From Cypionkella aquatica (GTDB lineage: Bacteria; Pseudomonadota; Alphaproteobacteria; Rhodobacterales; Rhodobacteraceae): a stretch of 64,000 bases of DNA. The notes under the pieces are model-generated. The model was not told the origin of the DNA and did not search any database. It was given only the letters and a program-made list of their open reading frames with translations. Each line of letters begins with the position of its first letter. The first letter of the stretch is position 1. Position numbers and translations under genes: made by a program. The DNA lies in assembly GCF_030161095.1 (NCBI RefSeq), contig NZ_BSPP01000010.1:186001-250000 (forward strand). Direction: 5' to 3'. This document shows, piece by piece, positions 17,205-26,190 of the stretch.

Positions 17205-17348
17205 GTGACCGACCGTATTGCTTTGGTGCTTGCCCTGTTGATTGCGGCTGCGATCGGGGTGGATGTGGTGTTCAACGGCGGCGTGGCCTGTCTGTTTTTG
17301 CTGCGCAAGTTGCTTGATCTGGTTCAATATGTGATGATCTGGCGCTAA
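17205..17348 (+). CDS. 47-residue membrane micro-protein between the gap genes
   Basis: Starts at GTG 17205 with GGAG five bases upstream. The sequence opens TDRIALVLALLIAAAIGVD, a strong membrane helix, followed by a shorter hydrophobic stretch CLFLLRKLLDLVQYVMIW and a final Arg. It begins 13 bases after gap-1, in the same operon. No function is known to me. Its good ribosome site, its coding-like composition and its place between two metabolic genes support a real gene. Confidence 0.75.
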   Translation: MTDRIALVLALLIAAAIGVDVVFNGGVACLFLLRKLLDLVQYVMIWR

Positions 17349-17387
17349 GCTTCGCCTTTGTCGTTGATTGTCACGCCAGTTTCGTGA

Positions 17388-17401
17388 TGTTAGCGCTAGC
17401 A
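17388..17401. promoter_or_regulatory. TGTTAGCGCTAGCA, operator-like palindrome before gap-2
   Basis: Differs at one position from TGTTAGCGCTAACA. It lies 65 bases upstream of the gap-2 start, so gap-2 likely has its own promoter controlled by the same factor as gap-1 and edd. Confidence 0.62.
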
Positions 17402-17465
17402 TCCAGCGCGTGAGTCGCGCCGTTTCCATCGCGCGCCTGTCGCGCAGCTTTCAGGAGGGTATCTC

Positions 17466-18470
17466 ATGGCCGTAAAAGTCGCCATCAACGGATTTGGCCG
17501 GATTGGCCGTAACGTGCTGCGCGCGATTGTCGAATCGGGGCGCACCGATATCGAAGTCATCGCGATCAATGATCTGGGCCCGGTGGAAACCAACGCGCAT
17601 TTGCTGCGCTTTGATTCGGTGCATGGCCGCTTTCCGCAAGTTGTGACCACCACGGCAGACACGATTGACGTGGGCCGCGGCCCGATCCGCGTCACCGCTT
17701 TGCGCAACCCGGCAGAACTGCCTTGGGGCGATGTGGATGTTGTTCTGGAATGCACCGGGATTTTCACCAGCAAAGAGAAGTGCAAGGCGCATCTTGAAAA
17801 CGGTGCCAAGCGCGTGTTGATCTCGGCCCCCGGCGAAGATGCCGACAAGACCATCGTTTATGGTGTGAACCATGACACGCTGACCTCGGCCGATCTGGTG
17901 GTGTCGAACGCATCCTGCACGACGAATTGCTTGTCGCCCGTTGCTTTTGTGCTGAACAAGCTGATTGGCATTGAAAAAGGCATGATGACGACGATCCACA
18001 GCTATACCGGCGATCAGCCGACGCTGGATACGATGCACAAGGATCTGTATCGCGGTCGCGCAGCGGCTTTGAGCATGATCCCGACCTCGACCGGGGCTGC
18101 CAAGGCGGTGGGTCTGGTGCTGCCCGAGTTGAAGGGCCGTCTGGACGGCTTTGCGATCCGTGTGCCGACGCCGAACGTTTCCGTGGTGGATCTGAAATTC
18201 ATCGCCAAGCGCACGACTTCGGTGGATGAGATCAACGCGGCGATCAAGGAGGCTGCGACTTCGGGGCCGCTTAAGGGCATCTTGGGCTATACCGAGTTCA
18301 AGAATGTTTCATCCGATTTCAACCATGATCCACATTCGTCGGTGTTCCACATGGATCAGACCAAGGTGATGGATGGCACATTCTGCTCGATCCTGTCTTG
18401 GTATGACAATGAATGGGGCTTCTCTAACCGCATGGCGGATACCGCTGTCGCAATGGGTAAGCTGATCTGA
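17466..18470 (+). CDS. gap: Glyceraldehyde-3-phosphate dehydrogenase, NAD-type
   Basis: A 334-residue GAPDH with INGFGRIGR, the catalytic cysteine in [12 protein letters not shown], histidine in [10 protein letters not shown], and FSNRMADT near the end. Asp36 in AINDLG is the residue that normally favours NAD over NADP, unlike the Ala of the first copy. AGGAGG is close to the start. A GC-rich palindrome and a strong terminator follow. The two gap genes are paralogues of the same length class and are clearly related along their length. Confidence 0.95.
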   Translation: MAVKVAINGFGRIGRNVLRAIVESGRTDIEVIAINDLGPVETNAHLLRFDSVHGRFPQVVTTTADTIDVGRGPIRVTALRNPAELPWGDVDVVLECTGIFTSKEKCKAHLENGAKRVLISAPGEDADKTIVYGVNHDTLTSADLVVSNASCTTNCLSPVAFVLNKLIGIEKGMMTTIHSYTGDQPTLDTMHKDLYRGRAAALSMIPTSTGAAKAVGLVLPELKGRLDGFAIRVPTPNVSVVDLKFIAKRTTSVDEINAAIKEAATSGPLKGILGYTEFKNVSSDFNHDPHSSVFHMDQTKVMDGTFCSILSWYDNEWGFSNRMADTAVAMGKLI

Positions 18471-18477
18471 GGCTGGT

Positions 18478-18503
18478 GTAGGGCGGAATTCGCGCGAATT
18501 CCG
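18478..18503. repeat. GTAGGG-edged palindrome after gap-2
   Basis: CGGAATTCGCGCGAATTCCG is a perfect 20-bp palindrome preceded by GTAGGG, the complement of the CCCTAC edge seen in the hairpins at 2460, 3237 and 14976. It lies 7 bases after the gap-2 stop. Confidence 0.6.
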
Positions 18504-18531
18504 TGCACGATTTCTGAGAGAAATCGGTTTG

Positions 18532-18556
18532 GGGGTGCCTTTGGGCGCCCCTTTTT
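18532..18556 (+). terminator. Intrinsic terminator of gap-2
   Basis: Stem GGGGTGCC with GGCGCCCC (one G-U pair), loop TTTG, then TTTTT. It lies 61 bases after the stop codon. Confidence 0.85.
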
Positions 18557-18634
18557 CATTCAAGTCCGGTTTAGCTACGGCAGAATTGCGGCAGCTATGC
18601 ACTGCGCGCAATGCCGCACCGCAGCATTGGCAGT

Positions 18635-18648
18635 TGTTGGCGCTAACG
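18635..18648. promoter_or_regulatory. TGTTGGCGCTAACG, weak operator-like match
   Basis: Matches 12 of 14 positions of the palindrome before edd and lies 76 bases upstream of the DUF1127 gene. It may be a weak or chance site. Confidence 0.3.
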
Positions 18649-18723
18649 GTTTTCCTATATCTTGATCATGCGAGAGGGACAAAGCCATCCGGGCCTAGTC
18701 ATCGCAGAGGAAAAGGAAACACG

Positions 18724-18885
18724 ATGAAATCGCTTATTGCTCAACTGCGCACCGCTGCCGAGAAACACGCCCTGTATCGTCGCACCCGTGACGAAATTGC
18801 CGGGATGCCGCGCCGTGTCGCACTCGACCTGGGCATTTTCCCCGAGGATGCAGAACGCATCGCCCGCAAGGCTGTCTGGGGTTAA
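18724..18885 (+). CDS. DUF1127 micro-protein
   Basis: A 53-residue basic protein starting MKSLIAQLRTAAEKHALYRR and continuing TRDEIAGMPRRVALDLGIFP, the arginine-rich DUF1127 (YjiS-like) pattern ending in a D-x-G-I segment. The best studied Rhodobacter relatives are small RNA-binding proteins linked to stress and RNA turnover. A purine-rich ribosome site (GAGGAAAAGG) precedes the ATG, and a strong terminator follows, so it is a single-gene transcript. Confidence 0.8.
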   Translation: MKSLIAQLRTAAEKHALYRRTRDEIAGMPRRVALDLGIFPEDAERIARKAVWG

Positions 18886-18923
18886 GCCTGCTGGTTGTCG
18901 CACGCCAAAATCTACGACGTCGC

Positions 18924-18946
18924 GGGGGCCAGTTGGCCCCCTTTTT
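18924..18946 (+). terminator. Intrinsic terminator of the DUF1127 gene
   Basis: Stem GGGGGCC / GGCCCCC, loop AGTT, then TTTTT. The T-run abuts the stop codon of the convergent carbonic-anhydrase-like gene. Confidence 0.85.
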
Positions 18947-19466
18947 ATTTGAGCAATGTCAAACCCTTGGCAAAGCGTCGCGCGTTGGCTTGGTAGCTTT
19001 CGGCAGATTTGATCAGCCGGGCCTGCGCCTCGGCATCCAACTGGCGGATCACTTTGCCGGGTGCCCCCATCACCAAGGATCCGTCGGGGATTTCCTTGCC
19101 TTCGGTGATCAATGCCCCTGCCCCAATCAGGCAACCTCTGCCGATCTTGGCACCGTTCAGGATGGTGGCACCCATGCCGATCAGGCTGCCCTCGCCGATG
19201 GTACAGCCGTGCAGCATGGCTTTGTGGCCAATGGTGCAATTGGGCCCTATCACCAGCGGATAGCCCATATCGGTGTGCAGAACCGCGTTTTCCTGAATGT
19301 TAGAGCCCCGACCAACAAGGATTTCTTCATTGTCGCCGCGCAAGACCGCGCCGAACCAGACGTTGGCATCGGCGTTCAGGGTGATCTTGCCGATCAGCAC
19401 GGCGGTATCGGCCACCCAAGCCGAAGGGTCGATCTGCGGGGCGATACCGTCCAGAGCATAGATCAT
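18945..19466 (-). CDS. Gamma-carbonic anhydrase-like hexapeptide protein
   Basis: A 173-residue left-handed beta-helix protein of the YrdA/PaaY/CaiE group. Hexapeptide repeats run through [40 protein letters not shown] and [17 protein letters not shown]. The histidines of the metal site are in AVLHTDMG and [10 protein letters not shown]. It forms a trimer in known members; catalytic activity toward CO2 is not certain for this group. It overlaps gmk by 4 bases and is the last gene of yicC-gmk-this gene. Confidence 0.88.
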   Translation of the reverse strand: MIYALDGIAPQIDPSAWVADTAVLIGKITLNADANVWFGAVLRGDNEEILVGRGSNIQENAVLHTDMGYPLVIGPNCTIGHKAMLHGCTIGEGSLIGMGATILNGAKIGRGCLIGAGALITEGKEIPDGSLVMGAPGKVIRQLDAEAQARLIKSAESYQANARRFAKGLTLLK

Positions 19467-20110
19467 CGGGCTTCAAACTCGCGGTTCAGGTTACGGACAA
19501 AATCAGACAGGTCTGGTTGGCGGTCACGCTTCAGGCGTTCTGCTTGAAGAATAGCCGTCAACTCGTTGAAAGAATGATCAATATCGTGATTTATGATGAC
19601 GTAGTCATATTCCGCCCAATGGCTGATCTCGTCGCGGGATTTTGCCATCCTGCCAGCGATGATCTCGTCACTGTCTTGCGCGCGGCCCCGCAGGCGCGAT
19701 TCCAGTTCGGCGATTGAGGGCGGCAGGATGAAGATCGACACCACATCGCGGCCCAGTGAAGAGTTGCGGATCTGTTGACCGCCCTGCCAATCGATGTCGA
19801 ACAACGTGTCGCGGCCTGCCAGCATTGCGGCCTCGACCGGGGCTTTGGGCGAGCCGTAGAAATTGCCGAACACCTCGGCATGTTCCAGCATGTCGCCGGT
19901 GCGGATCAGGGTTTTGAAATCGTCATGGCTGCGGAAATAATATTCGCGGCCATCTTCTTCGCCGGGGCGGGGTTTGCGGGTGGTGGCAGAGACCGAAAAG
20001 CGGATGCTCGGGTCCCACGCCATCAGCTTGCGCGCAAGGGTGGATTTACCTGCGCCCGAGGGCGAGGACAAGATCAGCAAAAGGCCGCGTCGGCTAAGGG
20101 TTTGGGCCAT
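19463..20110 (-). CDS. gmk: Guanylate kinase
   Basis: Phosphorylates GMP to GDP. The 215-residue product has the P-loop [10 protein letters not shown] at residues 15-24, the GMP-binding segments [20 protein letters not shown] and [12 protein letters not shown], and the catalytic-lid region [19 protein letters not shown]. It lies just 2 bases downstream of yicC, a pairing common in bacteria, and overlaps the next gene. Confidence 0.95.
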   Translation of the reverse strand: MAQTLSRRGLLLILSSPSGAGKSTLARKLMAWDPSIRFSVSATTRKPRPGEEDGREYYFRSHDDFKTLIRTGDMLEHAEVFGNFYGSPKAPVEAAMLAGRDTLFDIDWQGGQQIRNSSLGRDVVSIFILPPSIAELESRLRGRAQDSDEIIAGRMAKSRDEISHWAEYDYVIINHDIDHSFNELTAILQAERLKRDRQPDLSDFVRNLNREFEAR

Positions 20111-20112
20111 GA

Positions 20113-21012
20113 TTATTCCACGTTTTGAACCTGTTCGCGCATTTGGTCTATCACGGTCTTCAGGTCAAGCCCGATGCGGGTCAGGCCAAGGCTTTGCGAT
20201 TTGGAACAGAGTGTATTCGCCTCGCGCATGAATTCCTGCATCAGGAAATCGAATTTGCGACCAACTTGGCCGGTATCGGTCAGCAGGGAGCGGGCGGCGT
20301 CGATATGGGCGCGCAGGCGGTCGAGTTCTTCGGTGACATCATTTTTCACCGCGATCAGGGCCAGCTCCTGCGCAAGGCGGGTCTCATCGACGGCTTCGGC
20401 ATTGGCCAGAACCTTGGCCAAAGCGTCGCGCAAGCTGGTGGCGGCGCCATCGCGACGGGCGGCGGCCTCGGTCGCGGCGGCGGCGGTGAGGTCAGTGATG
20501 CGGGCGAGTTGCGCGGCTATCACGGCGTTCAGCGCGGCACCTTCGGCGGCGCGCATGGCGTGGAAATCCTGCAGAAGCGCGGGCAGATCGGCCAACAGAG
20601 CACTGCGGATCGGCGCAGGGTCGGTATCGGCGGCGGCGGTATCGAGCACACCACGCACCGATAGAACATCGGCAGAGGTGGGTTGCGCCAGTGTGACACC
20701 CGCAGCCATCGCGGCGTCCTCGATTTGGCCAAGGGCGCGCAGCACGGCGGCAAGGCTCGCGGCGTTCAGGTGCAGTGGCTCTGACGCATCCGTGGCACCG
20801 TCGCGGCTGAGTTTCAGCGTCAGGCTGACATTTCCGCGCTGCAGGCTTTGTGACAGCGCTGTGCGCACGGCGGCCTCCAGCCCTTCGACCCAATCGGGCA
20901 GTCGCAAGCGCAGATCGAGCCCCTTGCCGTTGACCGAGCGGATGTCCCAGGCCCAATTGTGGCCCGCCCCCTGCCCCTTGCGCGCAGCAAAACCTGTCAT
21001 CGAAACCGTCAT
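20113..21012 (-). CDS. yicC: YicC family endoribonuclease-like protein
   Basis: A 299-residue YicC/YloC protein. It has the family start SMTGFA, the phrase [18 protein letters not shown], and the C-terminal DUF1732 block [13 protein letters not shown] followed by [20 protein letters not shown]. YicC members have been described as RNA endonucleases affecting small-RNA turnover. It is first in the operon with gmk and is divergent from the PAS protein. Confidence 0.92.
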   Translation of the reverse strand: MTVSMTGFAARKGQGAGHNWAWDIRSVNGKGLDLRLRLPDWVEGLEAAVRTALSQSLQRGNVSLTLKLSRDGATDASEPLHLNAASLAAVLRALGQIEDAAMAAGVTLAQPTSADVLSVRGVLDTAAADTDPAPIRSALLADLPALLQDFHAMRAAEGAALNAVIAAQLARITDLTAAAATEAAARRDGAATSLRDALAKVLANAEAVDETRLAQELALIAVKNDVTEELDRLRAHIDAARSLLTDTGQVGRKFDFLMQEFMREANTLCSKSQSLGLTRIGLDLKTVIDQMREQVQNVE

Positions 21013-21183
21013 CGCTTCTCCTGTCTTGCGGCCCGCTGGCGGCGCGCGGCATTTACCATTTGTTCAGATTCTGCGCGAAAACTGCGGCGACTGGTGTATA
21101 TTAACTTATCAGTAAGCAATCTTGAGTTGTGCAGCCGCGCAAGTCTGGGTTGTTGTGCAGCCAAGGTTGGTGGAGGGCCTACG

Positions 21184-21831
21184 ATGTTAACTTTCTTTGG
21201 TAAACGCCCGCAAGGCAAGGGTGGCGATAGCGCTTTGGAGGCGACTGCCGCTTTGCAGGTGGTGCGCGGCTATTGGGAGGCTTTGCGCAGCTCTGGCGGC
21301 TTGCCAAGCCGTGCGCAGCTGGATCCGCGAGGCATGGCGGATTGTCTGGACAAGGTGTTTCTGATCGAGCAGATCGCGCCGGGGCTGGCGCGGTTTCGGT
21401 TGGCGGGGATGCTGCTGAATGATCTGATGGGGATGGATCTGCGCGGCATGCCGCTGTCGGCCTTGTTTGAACCGGTGGCGCGGACACGGATGGCACAAGA
21501 GTTGGATCAGGTGTTTCAGGCGCAGGCTATTCTGCAGATTGGCTTGGAAGCCGAGCGGTCGATTGGCCGCCCGGCGTTATCGGGGCAGATGTTGCTGTTG
21601 CCGCTGGCTGGCGTGGCCGACGCTCCGAAAGTGGCATTGGGATGCTTGACGACAGAGGGGACAATCGGGCGGCAGCCGCGACGGTTTGCACTTTCTGGCG
21701 TGGTGCGGGAAGCACTGGCGGGGGCCGGGTTGCGGGTGGTGACTGAGGTTGCGGCGACAGCGCTGGATGAGCCTGCGCCGCCGCGCACCTTTGGGCGGGC
21801 CGACTTGCGGTTGGTGAGTTCGCGGACATGA
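21184..21831 (+). CDS. PAS_5 family protein
   Basis: A 215-residue cytoplasmic protein resembling the alphaproteobacterial PAS_5 family, which consists of one PAS-like fold and no output domain. Supporting segments are VVRGYWEALRSSGGLPSRAQ followed by LDPRGMADCLDKVFLIEQIA, FRLAGMLLNDLMGMDLRGMP, and LLLPLAGVADAPKVALGCL. ATG 21184 is chosen; the frame is open further upstream, but that part runs over the divergent yicC promoter. The ligand and partner are unknown. A dispersed repeat follows its stop. Confidence 0.8.
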   Translation: MLTFFGKRPQGKGGDSALEATAALQVVRGYWEALRSSGGLPSRAQLDPRGMADCLDKVFLIEQIAPGLARFRLAGMLLNDLMGMDLRGMPLSALFEPVARTRMAQELDQVFQAQAILQIGLEAERSIGRPALSGQMLLLPLAGVADAPKVALGCLTTEGTIGRQPRRFALSGVVREALAGAGLRVVTEVAATALDEPAPPRTFGRADLRLVSSRT

Positions 21832-21837
21832 CAGGAA

Positions 21838-21899
21838 GGGGGCTGTCTGCCCCCTCGGCCTTTGGCCTCACCCCCGAGGATATTTTGGCCAATGTGAAA
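21838..21899. repeat. G/C hairpin plus GATATTTTGGCCAATGTGAAAT element
   Basis: GGGGGC/GCCCCC stem 6 bases after the PAS gene stop, followed by CCCCCGAGGATATTTTGGCC and AATGTGAAAT. The final part is almost repeated at 3196-3216. It is a member of the dispersed GATATTT-tailed family found at gene ends in this window. Confidence 0.6.
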
Positions 21900-21993
21900 T
21901 GTTAAGCGGGGATAAGCTGTTAAGGCTTGGTGATATGCAAAACGGGCGGGGAATGGTGTCCCCGCCCGTTTGAATCGCTGTGGCGGTCGCGGC

Positions 21994-23364
21994 TTAGAGG
22001 GCGACGCGGCGGGCGGCTTCGCGTTGTGCCGAAAGTTCTTCCGATACAAGGAACGCCAGTTCCAGCGATTGGCTGGCATTCAGGCGCGGATCGCACGCGG
22101 TGTGGTAGCGGTCGGCCAGGTTTTCATCCGACACGGCGCGCAAGCCACCGGTACATTCGGTGACGTCTTGACCGGTCATCTCGAAATGCACGCCGCCGGG
22201 CACGGTGCCTTCGGCTTTGTGGATCTGGAAGAATTCACGGACTTCGCGCAGCACCGATTCAAAGGGACGGGTCTTGTAGCCCGAGGCCGCTTTGATGGTG
22301 TTGCCATGCATCGGATCGCAAGACCAGACGACGTTGGCGCCTTCTTCCTGCACTGCTTTGATCAGGCGCGGCAGGTTTTCACCGACTTTGCCCGCGCCAA
22401 AGCGCGCGATCAGGGTCAGACGGCCTGCCTCATTCGCCGGGTTCAGCTTGGCCATCAGCACCTTGAGGTCATCCGCCGTGGTGGTCGGGCCGCATTTCAA
22501 CCCGATTGGGTTCAGCACGCCGCGCGCAAATTCGACATGCGCGCCGTCGGGTTGACGGGTGCGGTCGCCGATCCAGATCATGTGACCCGAGCCTGCCACG
22601 TTCTGGCCAGTGATGCTGTCGACGCGGCAAAGCGCTTCTTCGTATTCCAAGAGCAGCGACTCGTGGCTGGTGTAGAAATCGACCGAGGCCAGTGACGGCG
22701 CAGTTTCCGAGGTGATGCCAGCCGCATTCATGAAATCGAGCGCATCAGAAATGCGGTTCGACAGCTCGCGGTAACGCTCGGCCTTGTCATGCTCGGCAAA
22801 GCCAAGGGTCCAGGAGTGGACGCGGTGTATGTCAGCAAAACCGCCCGTCGAGAAGGCGCGCAGCAGGTTCAGGCTGGCAGCCGCTTGGGTATAGGCTTGC
22901 AGCATCCGCGCGGGATCCGGGCGACGTGCCTCAACTGTGGCTTCAAAGCCGTTGATGATGTCACCCCGGTAGGACGGGTATTCCACGCCGCCAATCATCT
23001 CGGTATTGGCCGAGCGCGGCTTGGCGAATTGCCCTGCCATGCGGCCCACCTTGATCACCGGCACTTTCGCGCCATAGGTCAGCACCACCGCCATTTGCAG
23101 CATGACGCGGAAGGTGTCGCGAATGTTGTCGGCCGAGAATTCGGCGAAGCTTTCGGCGCAATCGCCACCCTGCAGCAAGAAGGCCTTACCCTCACCTGCC
23201 AAAGCCAGTTGCTTCTTCAGCTTGCGCGCCTCGCCTGCGAAAACCAGCGGGGGATATGCGGCCAGTTGCGCCTCAACCGAATTGAGAGCTGCGGTGTCTG
23301 GATAATCGGGCATTTGCACGCGCGGTTTTGCGCGCCAATCCGACTTTTTCCAACCCTTGGTCAT
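21994..23364 (-). CDS. Type II DAHP synthase
   Basis: First enzyme of the shikimate pathway, joining phosphoenolpyruvate and erythrose-4-phosphate. At 456 residues it is the plant-like type II form. Visible are [19 protein letters not shown], the metal/PEP-site stretch [38 protein letters not shown], and [16 protein letters not shown]. Start at 23364 has GGAGGGGGA upstream; the much longer open frame overlaps the divergent regulator and is rejected. No feedback-regulatory extension is visible. Confidence 0.94.
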   Translation of the reverse strand: MTKGWKKSDWRAKPRVQMPDYPDTAALNSVEAQLAAYPPLVFAGEARKLKKQLALAGEGKAFLLQGGDCAESFAEFSADNIRDTFRVMLQMAVVLTYGAKVPVIKVGRMAGQFAKPRSANTEMIGGVEYPSYRGDIINGFEATVEARRPDPARMLQAYTQAAASLNLLRAFSTGGFADIHRVHSWTLGFAEHDKAERYRELSNRISDALDFMNAAGITSETAPSLASVDFYTSHESLLLEYEEALCRVDSITGQNVAGSGHMIWIGDRTRQPDGAHVEFARGVLNPIGLKCGPTTTADDLKVLMAKLNPANEAGRLTLIARFGAGKVGENLPRLIKAVQEEGANVVWSCDPMHGNTIKAASGYKTRPFESVLREVREFFQIHKAEGTVPGGVHFEMTGQDVTECTGGLRAVSDENLADRYHTACDPRLNASQSLELAFLVSEELSAQREAARRVAL

Positions 23365-23518
23365 GGGAGTTCCCCCTCCGTTAGCGATACCGGGGCTGAT
23401 ATAGAAAAAATATGGAGGAATGCAAAGAGCGAAAGCCTGTGAATGTGCTGTGATCGCCCTTGCGGAAGGCGGTTTTTCCTGTTTCCTTGCACCGAAACCG
23501 ACACAAACAGGTCGCAAC

Positions 23519-24544
23519 ATGCCCGCCCCTTCGCGCAAAGCCACCCAAGTTGAAAAAGAAGACGCGCCACGGCGGTTTGTTTTTCTACTGCTGGACAAGT
23601 TCACCATGATCAATTTCGCGGGGGCGATTGAGCCTTTGCGACTGGCCAATCATGTGATGGGCTTTCCGATTTACACTTGGGCGTTGGCGGGTGAAGGCGG
23701 GATTGAGAAGACCTGCTCGAACGGGGCGACGTTCAAGTTGGACTTCGGGCTGGACGAGGTCGACCGCGAAGATACCATTCTGGTTTGTGGCGGGATCGAG
23801 ATTCAAAAGACCACCTCAAAGCCCGTGATCGGCTGGCTGCGGCGCGAAGCGCGGCGTGGCGTGGCGATTGGCGGGCTTTGCACCGGGGCCTATGCTTTGG
23901 CAAAGGCGGGTCTGCTGGATGGCAAGAAAGCGACAATCCACTGGGAGAACCAAGACGGGTTCGCCGAGGAGTTTGAAGAGGTCAAGCTGACCAAATCGGT
24001 GTTCGTGATGGATGGCAACCGCTGGTCCACGGCGGGGGGAATTTCGTCGATTGATCTGATGCTGCGGATCATCGCGTCGGATCATGGCGAGGATCTGGCG
24101 AATAACGTGGCCGATCTGATGATCTATTCCACCATCCGCACCGATCAGGACACGCAACGGCTGTCGATCCCGACGCGGATCGGGGTGCGGCATCCGAAGC
24201 TGAGCCAGGTTATCCAGATGATGGAAAACGCCATCGAAGATCCGCGGAGCCCGGCCGATCTGGCGGAAGATGTCGGCATGTCGACCCGGCAGTTAGAGCG
24301 GTTGTTCCGCCGCTATCTGAACCGCTCACCGAAGCGGTATTACATGGAATTGCGGCTGCAAAAGGCGCGCAATCTGCTGATGCAGACCGATATGAGCGTG
24401 ATCAATGTGGCCTTGGCCTGCGGCTTTGCCAGCCCGTCGCATTTCTCAAAATGCTACCGCAGCCATTACAACACAACGCCCTACCGCGAGCGCGGCACCC
24501 AAGGGATGCCCAGCCCCGGCATTGGGGTGCGTTTGTCGATTTGA
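23519..24544 (+). CDS. GlxA-type AraC-family regulator
   Basis: A 341-residue regulator with an N-terminal DJ-1/PfpI-like domain ([20 protein letters not shown]; the nucleophile-like loop is [20 protein letters not shown]) and a C-terminal AraC DNA-binding domain ([20 protein letters not shown] and then [20 protein letters not shown]). Relatives include GbdR/CdhR regulators of glycine betaine and carnitine use. Two bits of context are compatible with such a role: the ABC transporter downstream and a dimethylglycine-dehydrogenase-type gene 7.5 kb away. The start [10 protein letters not shown] at 23519 is chosen because upstream residues look non-coding. Confidence 0.88.
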   Translation: MPAPSRKATQVEKEDAPRRFVFLLLDKFTMINFAGAIEPLRLANHVMGFPIYTWALAGEGGIEKTCSNGATFKLDFGLDEVDREDTILVCGGIEIQKTTSKPVIGWLRREARRGVAIGGLCTGAYALAKAGLLDGKKATIHWENQDGFAEEFEEVKLTKSVFVMDGNRWSTAGGISSIDLMLRIIASDHGEDLANNVADLMIYSTIRTDQDTQRLSIPTRIGVRHPKLSQVIQMMENAIEDPRSPADLAEDVGMSTRQLERLFRRYLNRSPKRYYMELRLQKARNLLMQTDMSVINVALACGFASPSHFSKCYRSHYNTTPYRERGTQGMPSPGIGVRLSI

Positions 24545-24775
24545 GCTTTGGTCAGCCAGACGCGGCAAGCCCGATTTAAGGGCAAACGCTGGGATATTCA
24601 GCACAGGCATTACTTTAAGCTTGAAATGATGCTTGGCTGTAATTAGCCTGCTTGCAACCTGCCGCACCTAAAGCTGATGTGTCGGAAGAAAATCTTGTCT
24701 TTTAAGACGCTTTTCTTTTGAAGAACGCCGCTCTAGGCTCGACCGCAGGATTACGATCCAACATGGGAGATAACA

Positions 24776-25966
24776 ATGAAAAAACTGCTTTTGGCCACGG
24801 CGGCAACCGCCCTTATGGCTGGTGCTGCTTCGGCGGAAGATGTGAAGATCGGCGTGCTGATCGGCTTTACCGGGCCAATCGAATCGTTGACCGGCCATAT
24901 GGCCAATGCGGCTGAACTGGCGATGTCGGAAGCAAACGCTTCGGGCAAAGCGCTGAACGGCTGGAACTTTGTTTCGGTGCGTGCAGATGACACTTGCGGC
25001 GACTCGGCCGCCGGCACTGCTGCGGCAGAGCGCATCGTGACCGCGGACGGCGTTAAAGGCATCATGGGCGGCGATTGCTCAGGTGTGACCGGCGCTATCT
25101 TGCAGAACGTCGCACGTCCGAACGGCATCGTGATGGTTTCGCCTTCGGCAACCTCGCCTGCTTTGTCGACCGCTGAAGATGATGGTCTGTTCTTCCGCAC
25201 TGCACCTTCGGATGCGCGCGAAGGCGAAGTCATGGCGGAAATTCTGGGCGAGCATGGCGTGAAATCCATCGCCTTGACCTATTCCAACACCGACTACGGC
25301 AAGGGTCTGGCTGAGGCAATCTCGGCATCCTTCATCGCCAAGGGCGGCACCGTGACGATCAACATCCCGCATGAAGACGGCAAGGCTGATTACTCGGCTG
25401 AAGTGGCGTCTTTGGCAGCGGCTGGTGGTGATCTGCTGGTGGTTGCGGGCTACCTTGACCAAGGCGGCAAGGGCATCATCCAGGGTTCGCTGGATGCAGG
25501 CGCTTTCACCAAGTTCGGTCTGCCGGGCGGTATGGTCGGCGATAACCTTCCGAAAAACATCGGCCCTGCACTCGATGGCTCCTACGGCCAAGTTGCACAG
25601 TCTGACAGCCCCGGTGCTGCGATCCTGATCGAAATGGGCAAAACCAATTCGGCCCCGTTCGATGCGACCTCGCCCTACGCGCCAGAATCGTATGACGCAG
25701 CGGCGCTGATCATGTTGGCGATGCAGGCGGCAAATTCCACCGACTCCAAAGTCTACAAAGACAAGATGATGGAGATCGCCAACGCTCCGGGTGAGAAGAT
25801 CCTGCCCGGCGAAATCGGCAAGGCGTTGGAGCTGATCGCGGCTGGCAAAGACATCGACTATGAAGGTGCGTCTGGCGTCGAGCTGATTGGTAACGGCGAA
25901 AGCGCTGGCCGTTACAAAGAGTTTGAGATCAAGGACGGCAAATACGAAACCATCAAGTTCCGTTGA
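24776..25966 (+). CDS. livK: Branched-chain-amino-acid-type ABC transporter substrate-binding protein
   Basis: A 396-residue periplasmic binding protein with signal peptide MKKLLLATAATALMAGAASA. The mature part begins EDVKIGVLIGFTGPIESLTG and contains GIMGGDCSGVTGAILQNVA, FFRTAPSDAREGEVMAEIL and ALTYSNTDYGKGLA, the type I periplasmic fold of the Leu/Ile/Val family. The ligand could be a branched-chain amino acid, another amino acid or a related amide; sequence alone does not decide. A hairpin and an unusual repeat separate it from the ATPase genes, consistent with higher expression of the binding protein. Confidence 0.92.
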   Translation: MKKLLLATAATALMAGAASAEDVKIGVLIGFTGPIESLTGHMANAAELAMSEANASGKALNGWNFVSVRADDTCGDSAAGTAAAERIVTADGVKGIMGGDCSGVTGAILQNVARPNGIVMVSPSATSPALSTAEDDGLFFRTAPSDAREGEVMAEILGEHGVKSIALTYSNTDYGKGLAEAISASFIAKGGTVTINIPHEDGKADYSAEVASLAAAGGDLLVVAGYLDQGGKGIIQGSLDAGAFTKFGLPGGMVGDNLPKNIGPALDGSYGQVAQSDSPGAAILIEMGKTNSAPFDATSPYAPESYDAAALIMLAMQAANSTDSKVYKDKMMEIANAPGEKILPGEIGKALELIAAGKDIDYEGASGVELIGNGESAGRYKEFEIKDGKYETIKFR

Positions 25967-25986
25967 GTTGAACTGAACGATCAGGC

Positions 25987-26014
25987 ACGGCCCGGGGTTT
26001 ACGCCTCGGGCCGT
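25987..26014 (+). terminator. Hairpin after livK (attenuator or mRNA-stabilising)
   Basis: An 11-bp stem (ACGGCCCGGGG with CCTCGGGCCGT, one G-U pair) and a TTTACG loop, 20 bases after the livK stop and without a T-tract. Such hairpins commonly lower read-through to the downstream transporter genes while protecting the binding-protein mRNA. Confidence 0.65.
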
Positions 26015-26033
26015 TGCTGTAAAAGGCACAGCC

Positions 26034-26165
26034 GCATGGGGCCCGTGCAAAAGTGAATGACAGCATGGCTTGCCTTGCAAAGCAAAACGACCGCATGGAC
26101 AGCCATGCAAACTAAGCCCGCATGGGAAGCCATGCAAACCAAGCACGCCCGCATGGGGTTCCATG
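26034..26165. repeat. Five degenerate GCATGG...CCATGC units of about 29 bp
   Basis: GCATGG occurs at 26034, 26063, 26093, 26120 and 26151 (spacing 29, 30, 27, 31). Units 3 and 4 are closest, sharing CCGCATGG, GCCATGCAAAC and AAGC. Inside each unit GCATGG can pair with CCATGC (or a variant) to form a small hairpin. The array fills the livK-livG gap and ends 25 bases before livG. Confidence 0.6.
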
Positions 26166-26190
26166 ACAAGAGGCGGGGACAGGGGAAAAT

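Noticed and set aside
26034-26165. Possible CRISPR array in the livK-livG gap
   Set aside because: Units are degenerate, there are no equal-length unique spacers, and no cas genes are nearby.
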